Below, piece after piece: positions 7,016 to 14,839 of a DNA stretch of 15,179 bases. Source of the stretch: UMGS1502 sp045545435 (GTDB taxonomy: Bacteria > Actinomycetota > Coriobacteriia > Coriobacteriales > Eggerthellaceae); contig JAZQAV010000210.1 of the NCBI GenBank assembly GCA_045545435.1, positions 1 to 15,179 on the forward strand, written 5' to 3'. A program made the translations under genes and the position numbers. The notes under the pieces were generated by a model that worked only from the letters and a program-made list of their open reading frames with translations, was not told the DNA's origin and made no database searches. How positions within the stretch are numbered: position 1 is the first letter of the stretch; the number at the start of each line of letters is the position of its first letter.

Positions 7016-9037
7016 ATGAAGAAATCAACTGAGAAGCTTCTGGTACTCGGCATGGACGGTATGGATCCTCGCCTTACCCTGAGGTACATGGCAGAGGGTG
7101 CTATGCCCAACACCAAGAAGCTCATCGAAATGGGTGCAGCTCGTGAGGACCTCACGCTCATCGGTGGTCATCCTACCGTAACGCCGCCCATGTGGACCAC
7201 GCTTGCCACGGGTGCTACGCCTTGCGTGCACGGCATCAGCGAGTATTACGCACATGATCCTGAGCGTCTTGACGCGATGCTGTACAACTTCGACTCCACG
7301 CGCTGCCGCGCAGAACCGCTGTGGAACGTTTCCGCAGAAGCCGGCATCAAGACGCTGGTTTGGCACTGGCCCGGCTCCTCTTGGCCTCCCACCTCTGAGA
7401 ACCCCAACCTCTCCGTTGTTGACGGTACTCAGCCTGCAGGCCCCAACCTGGGCATCGCCGCTGTTGACACCGAGAAGGTTATGATCGCCAGCGAGAAGCA
7501 AGATCAGCTCCGCTACATCAACAAGCTTGCTTCTGACGACCAGATCGAGTGCTACATCCCCGGTATGGAAGTTGAGTCCAGCGACGAGCTGTCCACCTTC
7601 GAGAAGGTTGGTGCTCAAGAGGTTCGCGGTGTAGCAATCTCCATCGAAGAGACCCAGCACGACTTCTCCGACACCCCCTTTGACTGCGTATTTACCCCCA
7701 TCACCGAGGCAACCGGCTGGGCAGACGCACCTGAAGGCGCAAAAGAGTGCATCCTTCTGAATGCTCGCGGCCTTATCCGTCGTCCTTGCCTGATCCTCAA
7801 GAACGAAGAGGGCATTTACGATCGCGTAGCCATCTACAAATCCAAGAAGGAAACCGAGCCTTTGTTCGTCGCCAAGAAGGGCGTCTACGAGATGAACTAC
7901 ATCGACGAGGCGTACAAGAGCGAAGACGAGAAGGTTATGGCCAACCGCAACGTGCGCATCATCGAGATGGCCGAAGACGGCTCCAAGGTTCGCATGTGGG
8001 TTTCTTCTGCAATGGACTTCCACAACAACACCTTGTGGCATCCCAAGGCCCTGCTCGAGGACATCACCGAGCATGTTGGCTATCCGCAGCCTACCAGCAC
8101 CGCTGTTGGCAACGAAGAAGTGCTTCTGCGCGACGTTGTTGTTGCCACCTGGACCGCTTGCGCTAACTGGAACGCCGCTTCCATCAAATGGTTGGCTCGC
8201 CAGCGCGACTACAAACTCATCTTCTCGCACTTCCACAGCATCGACCTTCAGGGCCACCTCATGCTCCACAACCTGCGCGAGGGCACGCCCTACATCTCTG
8301 CCGAGGCCTATCAGCAGCTGTTCAAGGAAGTGTACATCCAGGCCGACGATTACATCGGTGAGCTCATGGAGCTTTTGGACGAGGATTGGACCATCCTGCT
8401 CATCAGCGACCATGGTCAAACCGTTTCCGAGTACGGCCGCAACACCTTCTTCTGCGGTCTTAAGGCTGTCAACGCTGCGTACTTCAAGGATTGGGGCTAC
8501 ATCACCCTCAAGAAGGACGAGGACGGCAACGACACCCATGAGATCGACTGGAGCAAGACGGTTGCAGTTCCGCAGCGTTCGAACTCCATCTTCATCAACC
8601 TCAAGGGCCGTCAGCCTTACGGCATCGTTGATCCGAAGGATAAGTACGAGCTCGAAGAGCGCATCATGACCGACATGTACCAGCTCACCGATCCTAAGAC
8701 CGGCCACCGCGTGTTCTCGATCGTCCTGCGCAACAAAGACGCCATCAACCTGGGCGTTGGCGGCAAGGACGCCGGCGACATCATCTACTACCTCGCTGAA
8801 GGCGTAACCGGCGAGCACGGCGATTCGCTGTCAACCACCTACGGCATCCATGACACGTCCGTGTCTTCGATCTTCGTAGCTGCTGGTCCTGGCATCAAGA
8901 AGCATTACGTGACCGACCGTTACATTCGCCATCAGGACGTAACTCCTACCGTGGCAATGCTCATGGGTCTCGAGATGCCCGCTCAGTGCGAGGGCGCTCC
9001 GGTTTACCAAATCTTCTCGAACAAGCTGTTCGACTAG
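7016..9037 (+). CDS. Alkaline phosphatase superfamily hydrolase (type I phosphodiesterase-like)
   Basis: Enzyme of 673 residues in the alkaline phosphatase / nucleotide pyrophosphatase superfamily, which hydrolyses phosphate or sulfate esters, phosphonoacetate or related bonds with two metal ions. Probable active-site residues are visible: Asp14 in LVLGMDGMDP, the nucleophile Thr56 in VTPPMWTTLATG, Asp410 and His414 in HSIDLQGH, Asp465 and His466 in LLISDHGQT, and His612 in YGIHD. No signal peptide or membrane segment is seen, so it should act in the cytoplasm. A region of about 300 residues between the nucleophile and the second metal site is a large cap or insertion domain that I do not recognise; it makes the protein longer than many family members. 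The ATG at 7016 is chosen for the GAAGGGGG 5 bases upstream; the longer reading from 6917 crosses the promoter region. Codon choice is strongly biased (AAC, AAG, ATC, TTC), suggesting high expression. Substrate unknown. Confidence 0.85.
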   Translation: MKKSTEKLLVLGMDGMDPRLTLRYMAEGAMPNTKKLIEMGAAREDLTLIGGHPTVTPPMWTTLATGATPCVHGISEYYAHDPERLDAMLYNFDSTRCRAEPLWNVSAEAGIKTLVWHWPGSSWPPTSENPNLSVVDGTQPAGPNLGIAAVDTEKVMIASEKQDQLRYINKLASDDQIECYIPGMEVESSDELSTFEKVGAQEVRGVAISIEETQHDFSDTPFDCVFTPITEATGWADAPEGAKECILLNARGLIRRPCLILKNEEGIYDRVAIYKSKKETEPLFVAKKGVYEMNYIDEAYKSEDEKVMANRNVRIIEMAEDGSKVRMWVSSAMDFHNNTLWHPKALLEDITEHVGYPQPTSTAVGNEEVLLRDVVVATWTACANWNAASIKWLARQRDYKLIFSHFHSIDLQGHLMLHNLREGTPYISAEAYQQLFKEVYIQADDYIGELMELLDEDWTILLISDHGQTVSEYGRNTFFCGLKAVNAAYFKDWGYITLKKDEDGNDTHEIDWSKTVAVPQRSNSIFINLKGRQPYGIVDPKDKYELEERIMTDMYQLTDPKTGHRVFSIVLRNKDAINLGVGGKDAGDIIYYLAEGVTGEHGDSLSTTYGIHDTSVSSIFVAAGPGIKKHYVTDRYIRHQDVTPTVAMLMGLEMPAQCEGAPVYQIFSNKLFD

Positions 9038-9050
9038 TTTAGGTTTTTGA

Positions 9051-9098
9051 GCTTGGCCGGTGCTCACAAGGCGCCGGCCAAGCCTTCGTGTTGTGGTC
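9051..9098 (+). terminator. Terminator between convergent genes
   Basis: A 13-bp stem (GCTTGGCCGGTGC at 9051-9063 with 9071-9083, one G-U pair) with a 7-base loop starts 13 bases after the hydrolase stop. The sequence after it on the plus strand is T-rich but broken (CTTCGTGTTGTGG). It may also stop leftward transcripts of the facing regulator gene, though no T-run is present on that side. Confidence 0.65.
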
Positions 9099-9130
9099 GT
9101 TGGGAATAGCTATCGAGTCAAGAAGCGGTT

Positions 9131-10060
9131 TTACTGGTAGCGCCGTGTTAAGGAATCGGTTATATAGCTTGCAAGTTCCTGAAGGTCATAGCACAGAGGT
9201 TGGTTCTTGCCGTAAAGGAAGCCAACCTCAGCGGTAATGTTGTCTTTGATTGGGACAATTCTACGGTTTTCTTGGGGGGTCATGGTCTCATAGCTTTTGA
9301 AGACCTGGGCGAACGACAGCGATTCGCGATCGTTTTTGAGCATGTTCTGGTATATCTGAAAGCTCGCAACAGAACGAACCGCTGCCGGCTTGCCGAAAAG
9401 CTTCAAAAGGGGAAGCACAATATCTTCTGTTGGCTTATACAGCAAGAGAGGGTGCTTCAGTATGGTGGCCATCGAGATCGAATCGTAGTGACTGATACTT
9501 AAATCGTTCGGAACACTGCAGTGATAACGACTTGAAATGATGGGATAGAACGAAAGCCCTGGCTTCGTGGAGATATCGGGAATCATCTGCCCGTTATAGA
9601 AGTAAGCGGAAATCATCGGGAGGTTGTTTCCGCATCCTTTAAGGCTTACGGAATCAACCACATCCTGGCAAGACATCATTTGCACGTCTATTTCGGATTG
9701 CGGGAATTGCAACGCCAGCTCCGTCAACGCGTTTGCGACCAGGGAATTACCTACACCATAGGTGGTAAGAATGGTTGCTTTAAGGGTGGGGAGATATTGG
9801 TAGCGCTCATTGAAGGGATTGCCTTTCAATGAATCGACGAAGTCGATGAAATGCTGACCCTCGTCTAGCAGCGCAAGTCCCTTATCGGTTAGAAACGTCC
9901 CTTTTCTTGATCGGTCGACGAGTTTAATTCGCAGCTCTCGTTCAAGCGCATTGAGCGATTGATTGAGGGCTTGGGGGGAGATGTGAAGCGATTCACTTGC
10001 CTTCCGTAAGGAATGGCTCCGATGGATGGCGGACAAATAGATTATTTGGTCGGTATGCAT
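9131..10060 (-). CDS. LysR-type transcriptional regulator
   Basis: Regulator of 309 residues, the usual LysR length. The N-terminal winged helix-turn-helix is clear: HTDQIIYLSAIHRSHSLRKASESLHISPQALNQSLNALERELRIKLVDRSRKGTFLTDKG, matching the LysR pattern of an A-x-x-L-x-[IV]-S-Q/P-x-[AT]-[LV]-[ST] recognition segment followed by LE-x-x-L. The C-terminal effector-binding half is divergent and its ligand cannot be read from the sequence. The ATG at 10058-10060 is chosen because GAAGGAG lies 7 bases upstream; an in-frame ATG 18 bases earlier lies upstream of this site. It is divergent from the first transporter gene, with only 114 bases between them, and convergent with the hydrolase. LysR regulators commonly control the divergent gene, so the transporters are the likely targets. 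Confidence 0.9.
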   Translation of the reverse strand: MHTDQIIYLSAIHRSHSLRKASESLHISPQALNQSLNALERELRIKLVDRSRKGTFLTDKGLALLDEGQHFIDFVDSLKGNPFNERYQYLPTLKATILTTYGVGNSLVANALTELALQFPQSEIDVQMMSCQDVVDSVSLKGCGNNLPMISAYFYNGQMIPDISTKPGLSFYPIISSRYHCSVPNDLSISHYDSISMATILKHPLLLYKPTEDIVLPLLKLFGKPAAVRSVASFQIYQNMLKNDRESLSFAQVFKSYETMTPQENRRIVPIKDNITAEVGFLYGKNQPLCYDLQELASYITDSLTRRYQ

Positions 10061-10174
10061 CGGATACTCCTTCAACATTTCCGTTATTTGGTTTTGAACC
10101 TATCGAAATGATATCCCATTTGGTGATTGCTTCACCAGCTTTTCCTAGGTCAAATAGGTAAAAGGAGTTAACAA
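10061..10174. promoter_or_regulatory. Divergent control region with two candidate LysR sites
   Basis: Two short perfect inverted repeats lie in this 114-base gap. TATC-GAAAT-GATA (10101-10113) fits the T-N11-A pattern of LysR boxes, and TGGTGA-TTGCT-TCACCA (10121-10137) is a second dyad 8 bases further on. CCTAGGTCAAATAGG (10144-10158) is a weaker dyad. I see no strong -35/-10 pair for either gene, which is usual for activator-dependent promoters. The transporter start at 10175 has AAAAGGAG 8 bases upstream. Confidence 0.5.
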
Positions 10175-11584
10175 ATGTCAGAAGCTGTTGCTCAAGTTGC
10201 TAATAAACTTGATAGAAACACAATCATTAAGCTAGCGCTCACCTTTGGTGTTCCGCTGATTATTATGCTGATTCCGACGAACGAAGTGTTCACGGAAATC
10301 ATGCGCAATGCCATTGCGGCAACTGCATGCTTGCTCATTTGGTCGGCATGCGAACTTACCGACCTTGCAGTTCCATCCATCCTGTGGTCGGCTGTTTTGG
10401 TGTTCTCGGGCACGGTGCCTGCTAACACCGTGTTTGCACCGTATTTGTCCATCACCTTCTACGGCGCAATGTCCATGATGATCTTTGCTATGGTCATGGC
10501 GCGCGTTGGTGTTCTTAAGCGCTTGGCATTCTGGATTGCCGGAAAGTCGGGCGGTACGTTTGACCGCTTGGTGCTGGGCACCTTCCTGGCATGCTTTGCC
10601 ATTGCTGTTGGCACTTTTACCGGTGGTGTTATTATCGCGGCTGCGTTTGTGTTCGGCATCTGCAAGGCGCTTGACCTTATCGGAACCGAAAAGGGCGCCA
10701 TTATCACCATGGCTGGCATCTTGGGCATTGGCTCGGTGCGTATGTTCTGGAATTACCCGGTAACCATTAGCGCAATGCAAGGCGCTGTGCAGGCTGGCGG
10801 TCATCCCGATTTTATTCTCGACTTCGTGACCCTGTTCCAATACAACTGGCCCTGCTTCTTCTTCTGCATCATTGCTCTGTATGTGATGATGTTCATCTCC
10901 AAGACCCGCAAAGACCCCATCATGGGCGGCAAAGAGTACTTCGACGCCGAGCTTAAAGCTATGGGCAAGATGAGCCGCGACGAAAAGCTGAGCATCGTCT
11001 TCCTGCTTATCCTCCTTGTTTGGGTTGTTACTGCTCCTATTACCGGCTTTGAGATGATGTACGGCTTCTGCTTCTTCTCGCTGGCGCTGTTCATCCCCGG
11101 CATCAGCGTAGGCAAGAAAGAAGACTTCCAGGGCTTCCCAATTGGCACCCTTCTGTTCGTACTTGCCTGCATGAGCATTGGCGGCGTCTGCACCGCAACC
11201 GGTATCGTTGCTGTGATCAAGGGCTTCCTCTCTCCGATGCTTGCATCGCTCGATCCTGGATTCGCAGTATTTGGCGTTCTGCTTGCTGGCACTATCGGCA
11301 ACATTGCGATGACCCCTATGGCCCTGCTCGCTGGCTTCTCCTCGATGCTCTATGAGCTGTTCCTGTCCATCGGTATCAACCCGCTGGCTGCTCTCTTCTC
11401 GCTGAACATGGGCTGCGACCTGGTATTCCTGCCTTACGAGTACACCACGCCGCTGCTGTTCATGGCATTTGGCACCATGAGCGTCGGACAGTTCTTCAAG
11501 TGGAATGTCGTGAAGAACATCGTCTTCTTCATCTTCTTCGCGGCCATCATGATCCCATTCTGGAATCTTACGGGCTTGCTATAA
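10175..11584 (+). CDS. DASS/SLC13-like membrane transporter, first paralogue
   Basis: Integral membrane protein of 469 residues with about 11-12 hydrophobic segments. Its length, two-repeat layout and the early IWSACELTDLAVPSILWSAVLVFSG segment resemble the divalent anion:sodium symporter (DASS/SLC13) branch of the ion transporter superfamily, which carries dicarboxylates, sulfate or similar anions. It differs from characterised members because neither hairpin holds the Ser-Asn-Thr motif. The first hairpin reads VGTFTGGVIIAAA (about 145-157), the second GNIAMTPMALLAG (375-387). LPYEYTTP (419-426) stands where these carriers usually have a TPPN-like loop. The gene has a good ribosome binding site and starts divergently from the LysR gene. 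It ends in its own terminator, so the second paralogue is likely transcribed partly separately. Substrate unknown; an anionic compound processed by the nearby hydrolase is an attractive guess. Confidence 0.8.
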   Translation: MSEAVAQVANKLDRNTIIKLALTFGVPLIIMLIPTNEVFTEIMRNAIAATACLLIWSACELTDLAVPSILWSAVLVFSGTVPANTVFAPYLSITFYGAMSMMIFAMVMARVGVLKRLAFWIAGKSGGTFDRLVLGTFLACFAIAVGTFTGGVIIAAAFVFGICKALDLIGTEKGAIITMAGILGIGSVRMFWNYPVTISAMQGAVQAGGHPDFILDFVTLFQYNWPCFFFCIIALYVMMFISKTRKDPIMGGKEYFDAELKAMGKMSRDEKLSIVFLLILLVWVVTAPITGFEMMYGFCFFSLALFIPGISVGKKEDFQGFPIGTLLFVLACMSIGGVCTATGIVAVIKGFLSPMLASLDPGFAVFGVLLAGTIGNIAMTPMALLAGFSSMLYELFLSIGINPLAALFSLNMGCDLVFLPYEYTTPLLFMAFGTMSVGQFFKWNVVKNIVFFIFFAAIMIPFWNLTGLL

Positions 11585-11601
11585 GGACCTGAAAAATTAA
11601 G

Positions 11602-11653
11602 TGCCCCCCAGAGCGCAAGGACCGCATGGTGCTTGCGCTCTGAAGGCATTTTA
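11602..11653 (+). terminator. Terminator between the two transporter genes
   Basis: An 11-bp stem (CAGAGCGCAAG at 11609-11619 with 11632-11642) can be extended by TGCC/GGCA at its base and is followed by TTTT. It begins 18 bases after the first transporter's stop codon. A small hairpin GGCGT-TTTAT-ACGCC follows at 11657-11671. Confidence 0.8.
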
Positions 11654-11708
11654 ACTGGCGTTTTATACGCCGATCTATAGGCAAAACGGCAGACAGAGGA
11701 GAGCCGCA

Positions 11709-13103
11709 ATGGATGCTGTAAAGTCTCTAAAAGTCGATTCAAACAAAACTAAGTGGATTATCACGTTAGTTGTTACCGTTGCCTTGCTTCTTATTCCTGA
11801 AGCTGGCTTTTTGACCATGAAGGTCAAACTGTTTTTGTCCATCACTACGTTCTGCATTATGCTGACGGCGTTTGAGCTGATGCCCGTCGTGTTCGTTGGC
11901 TTTTTGATGCCCGCCTTGTACGTGCTTCTTGGGGTTACCACCATTAAAACGGTCATGTCTCCTTGGGTGAGTACAACGCTGTACATGGTTGTTGGCGGTT
12001 ATGCGCTTGCTGCTGTGCTTGACGCAAGTGGCATTTTGAAGCGCATTTCGTATTGGATTATGTCCAAAACCGGCAAAAGCTGGTACCTGCTTCTGTTCCT
12101 GATTTTCTTGGCTGGTGTTGTTCTTACCGTTCTTACCTTCGGTCGCGGTTACATCATTCTGGCAGCGATGTGCGTTGGCTTGTGCAAGAGCATTGGCATC
12201 ATGGGCACGCGCCGCGCCGTCGCGATCTGCTGGGCCTGCATGCTGGGTACGTGTTCGGCAAAATGCTTTACCTACTGCGTAAGCGCGTACGCTGTTGTCA
12301 TCAACGCCTCGCAAGGTTTGCTTGGCGGTCATACCATCACCTTCAATGAGGCTATCCTCAGCAACTGGCCGATGGCTGTGGTAAGCGTTGTCATCCTTCT
12401 TGTTATTGGCAAGTGGTACAAAGGCGAGGGCGAGCTCAACAGCAAAGACTACTTCGTCGAGCAGCTGAAGGCGCTTCCGAAGCTCAGCTATCGCGAAAAA
12501 TCGGCAGCTGTTACCCTGGTAGTTCTTTTTGCTCTGCTGGTTACCGAAGAAATGCACGGCATCAGCAACGCTATGGTGTTCATGGTTCTGCCGTGGGTTG
12601 CCATGTTCCCCATTTTTGGTCAGGACATCAATGAGGTTCTTAAGGGAATCAATTTCAAGATCATCTTCTTCGTTGAGGCATGCTTGGCTATTGGTTCCGT
12701 AGGCCAGGAGATGGGCTTTGGCGACCTTATTACGCAATACGCCGTACCCTTCTTCCAGTCCACGGGTAGCAATTACTTCATCATCTTTGGCTTCGTCTTC
12801 GTGATCGTGTTTCTCCTGAACTTCCTGATGACCCCCATGGCTATCTGGGCGCTTATCACCGCACCGATGATTCAGGTTGGCATGGCGCTTGGTATCGACC
12901 CCAACGCCGTGATCTTCTCGCTGATCCATTGCGCCGAGGCGATTATTATGCCGTACGAATACACGCCGTACCTTATTGTGTACGCGTTCGGCATGGTGTC
13001 GATGAAAGACTTCATCAAGACTAGTGCGGTCAGATGCCTCATTTACTTCCCAGGCTTCCTATTTGTTTTGGTTCCATACTGGATGCTTATTGGCTTGCTG
13101 TAG
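11709..13103 (+). CDS. DASS/SLC13-like membrane transporter, second paralogue
   Basis: Integral membrane protein of 464 residues, clearly related to the preceding transporter in length, helix pattern and ending (both finish with a PFWNLTGLL / PYWMLIGLL segment). Shared positions include the FELMPV / CELTDLAV segment near residue 55, GILKRISYWI / GVLKRLAFWI near 110, LMTPMA (373-378; AMTPMA in the first copy) and MPYEYT (414-419; LPYEYT in the first copy). The first hairpin reads LTFGRGYIILAAM (142-154), with an arginine near the predicted substrate site in place of the Ser-Asn-Thr of typical carriers. The ribosome binding site AGAGGAG lies 7 bases before the ATG. The copies have diverged widely, so this is an old duplication and the two may carry different substrates. 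A strong terminator follows. Family placement is by resemblance and not certain. Confidence 0.8.
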   Translation: MDAVKSLKVDSNKTKWIITLVVTVALLLIPEAGFLTMKVKLFLSITTFCIMLTAFELMPVVFVGFLMPALYVLLGVTTIKTVMSPWVSTTLYMVVGGYALAAVLDASGILKRISYWIMSKTGKSWYLLLFLIFLAGVVLTVLTFGRGYIILAAMCVGLCKSIGIMGTRRAVAICWACMLGTCSAKCFTYCVSAYAVVINASQGLLGGHTITFNEAILSNWPMAVVSVVILLVIGKWYKGEGELNSKDYFVEQLKALPKLSYREKSAAVTLVVLFALLVTEEMHGISNAMVFMVLPWVAMFPIFGQDINEVLKGINFKIIFFVEACLAIGSVGQEMGFGDLITQYAVPFFQSTGSNYFIIFGFVFVIVFLLNFLMTPMAIWALITAPMIQVGMALGIDPNAVIFSLIHCAEAIIMPYEYTPYLIVYAFGMVSMKDFIKTSAVRCLIYFPGFLFVLVPYWMLIGLL

Positions 13104-13170
13104 CGTTTCGCTGATTGGCGCGATTCTGCGGTAATTCGCATTTGCTCAAGCGCAGAGCCAAGGCAATTCT

Positions 13171-13200
13171 GGAGGGCAAGGTCACCTTGCCCTCCTTTTT
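13171..13200 (+). terminator. Strong terminator after the second transporter
   Basis: GGAGGGCAAGGT (13171-13182) is perfectly complementary to ACCTTGCCCTCC (13184-13195) and is directly followed by TTTTT. In RNA the top pairs would open to form the loop. It sits 67 bases after the stop codon and isolates the transporter unit from htrA. Confidence 0.92.
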
Positions 13201-13284
13201 GCGTTATGGGCCTAAGAATTGGGTGCGCGCCTTCGTTCGTTATGGTGTGCGCGTTTCTGATTCAGATTCCGTTCAGGCAAAGCG

Positions 13285-13363
13285 TGTAAACTGTTTGAGC
13301 TGTGTGACGTAAGGGTGACATTTGCGTTTGAAATTGCCGTCACGTTTGCACAGGTGATATTTT
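13285..13363 (+). promoter_or_regulatory. htrA control region: dyads and a weak extended -10 promoter
   Basis: TTGCCG (13334-13339), an 18-base spacer and TATTTT (13358-13363), preceded by TG, form a plausible extended -10 promoter. Upstream, TGTAAAC-T-GTTTGA (13285-13298) is a near-palindrome, and GTGACG around 13306-13311 is mirrored by CGTCAC at 13338-13343, flanking the -35 box. This could bind a stress regulator, but no known box is matched. Confidence 0.35.
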
Positions 13364-13426
13364 TACATAGGGCGGTTAGCTTTCGCCGACCGCATTTGAG
13401 CATACCGGGATAAGGAGGCCCATATC

Positions 13427-14839
13427 ATGAACTCAGGCCAGAACGGATACGGTTACGGGCAGCAAAACAACGGTGCCCCGGTTCCTCCCAGTGGACAATA
13501 CTATCAGGGGAGCCCGCAGTATCCCGGAGCCCAGGCGCAAAGTCAAACAGGTCAGCAAAGTGCACCGTACACGCAGCGCACTTCCTCGCAAAACGACTCA
13601 AACGGCAATTCCCAAAAGCCGCCAAAACAAAAGAAGACTCCCGGTCTTGGCGCGGTATTTGCGGTTGCTTTCTGCGGCGCTTTACTTGCCTGCGGTCTTG
13701 CTTTAGGCGGATTTACGGCGTTCAACGCAATTCAGAAAGCGGCTACTCCCACCACTTCCAAAGAGGCAACTGCTCCGCAGAGCACCACGCTGGGCAACCA
13801 AAACCCCACCACCATTGAAATCACGGGCGAAGACCACACACTTGCCGAAGTGGTGGCTGCAAAGGTGCTTCCTTCGGTAGTGTGCATTTACGTATACTCT
13901 GGTTCGTCAAGCTACGGCGGTGTGTCAAATACCAGCTCACTTACCGAATCGGCATTGGGCTCGGGAATTGTTCTGACCGAAGACGGTTACGTGCTTACGA
14001 ACTACCATGTAATTGAGGGCGGCAGTGCGTTTAAAGTGAGCGTCCAGGGTGAATCCTGCGACGCCGAGCTTGTTGGCACCGACGCTTCAAGTGACCTGGC
14101 GGTTATCAAGATAAAGAATGTCAGCGGGTTGGTTGCTGCAGATATCGGCGATTCGGACGACCTCACCATTGGTGAATGGGTTATGTCCATCGGCAGCCCC
14201 TTTGGCTTTGAGCAGTCCGTTGCCACCGGCGTTGTTTCTGCCACCAGCCGCTCAGACATTATGGAAATTGAAAGCACCGGATATGGGCAGTCCGAAATTG
14301 CCATTTACCCGAACATGATCCAAACCGACGCCGCCATCAACCCCGGCAACTCAGGTGGCGCGCTGGTTGACAGCAATGGCCAAGTTATTGGCGTGAACAC
14401 GTTGATCTCGTCCGCCTCGGGCGGCTATTCCGGCGTTGGTTTTGCCATTCCCATCAACTATGCCATCGCGCTTGCTGAGCAAATGATCGCTGGCGAAACT
14501 CCCAGCCACGCGCAACTGGGCGTCAGCCTGTCAACGGTGAACTCGTCCAATGCTCATCGCTACAACCTGTCCTCTTCAAGTGGCGCCTATGTAGCGGGTG
14601 TGACCGAAGGCTCTGGTGCCGATGCTGCCGGCATCAAGGCGGGCGACATCATCGTTGGCTTTGCAGGTAAAACCATCACTTCCGCAAGCGATCTTATGGT
14701 GGCCATTCGTGAGCATCAAATTGGCGAGACTGTTGACGTGGTGGTCAATCGCGACGGCATAGAGAAAACCTTCCAGGTGACACTTGGCTCCGATACGGAT
14801 ACTGCAAGGACAACGCGCAGCTCATCGCGCTTCCAATAG
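13427..14839 (+). CDS. HtrA/DegP-type serine protease with one PDZ domain
   Basis: Membrane-anchored quality-control protease of 470 residues that degrades or refolds damaged exported proteins. Residues 1-70 form a cytoplasmic tail rich in Gln, Gly, Pro, Tyr, Ser and Asn, ending in the basic KPPKQKK. A single transmembrane helix follows (about 73-98), then a variable linker. The chymotrypsin-like protease domain (about 138-355) has an intact catalytic triad: His194 in LTNYHVIEGG, Asp223 in SSDLAVIKI, and Ser309 in INPGNSGGALV. A PDZ domain follows (about 362-455), with the peptide-binding GVSLST and GIKAGDIIVGFAGKTI segments. The ATG has GGAGG 8 bases upstream. The protein has a short Ser/Arg-rich C-terminal end. 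The gene stands alone between the transporter terminator and pyrH. The domain order and anchor are typical of actinobacterial HtrA. Confidence 0.95.
   Translation: MNSGQNGYGYGQQNNGAPVPPSGQYYQGSPQYPGAQAQSQTGQQSAPYTQRTSSQNDSNGNSQKPPKQKKTPGLGAVFAVAFCGALLACGLALGGFTAFNAIQKAATPTTSKEATAPQSTTLGNQNPTTIEITGEDHTLAEVVAAKVLPSVVCIYVYSGSSSYGGVSNTSSLTESALGSGIVLTEDGYVLTNYHVIEGGSAFKVSVQGESCDAELVGTDASSDLAVIKIKNVSGLVAADIGDSDDLTIGEWVMSIGSPFGFEQSVATGVVSATSRSDIMEIESTGYGQSEIAIYPNMIQTDAAINPGNSGGALVDSNGQVIGVNTLISSASGGYSGVGFAIPINYAIALAEQMIAGETPSHAQLGVSLSTVNSSNAHRYNLSSSSGAYVAGVTEGSGADAAGIKAGDIIVGFAGKTITSASDLMVAIREHQIGETVDVVVNRDGIEKTFQVTLGSDTDTARTTRSSSRFQ

Noticed and set aside
7025..8818. A 597-codon open frame on the minus strand across the hydrolase gene
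   Set aside because: It is antisense to a gene with intact catalytic motifs, begins without a ribosome binding site and resembles no family.
11766..12929. A 387-codon open frame on the minus strand across the second transporter
   Set aside because: The protein is a His/Asn/Lys/Gln-rich mirror of a membrane protein, as expected from the antisense of hydrophobic codons.
13115..13312. A 65-codon open frame after the second transporter
   Set aside because: It runs straight through a strong rho-independent terminator and has no ribosome binding site or family resemblance.
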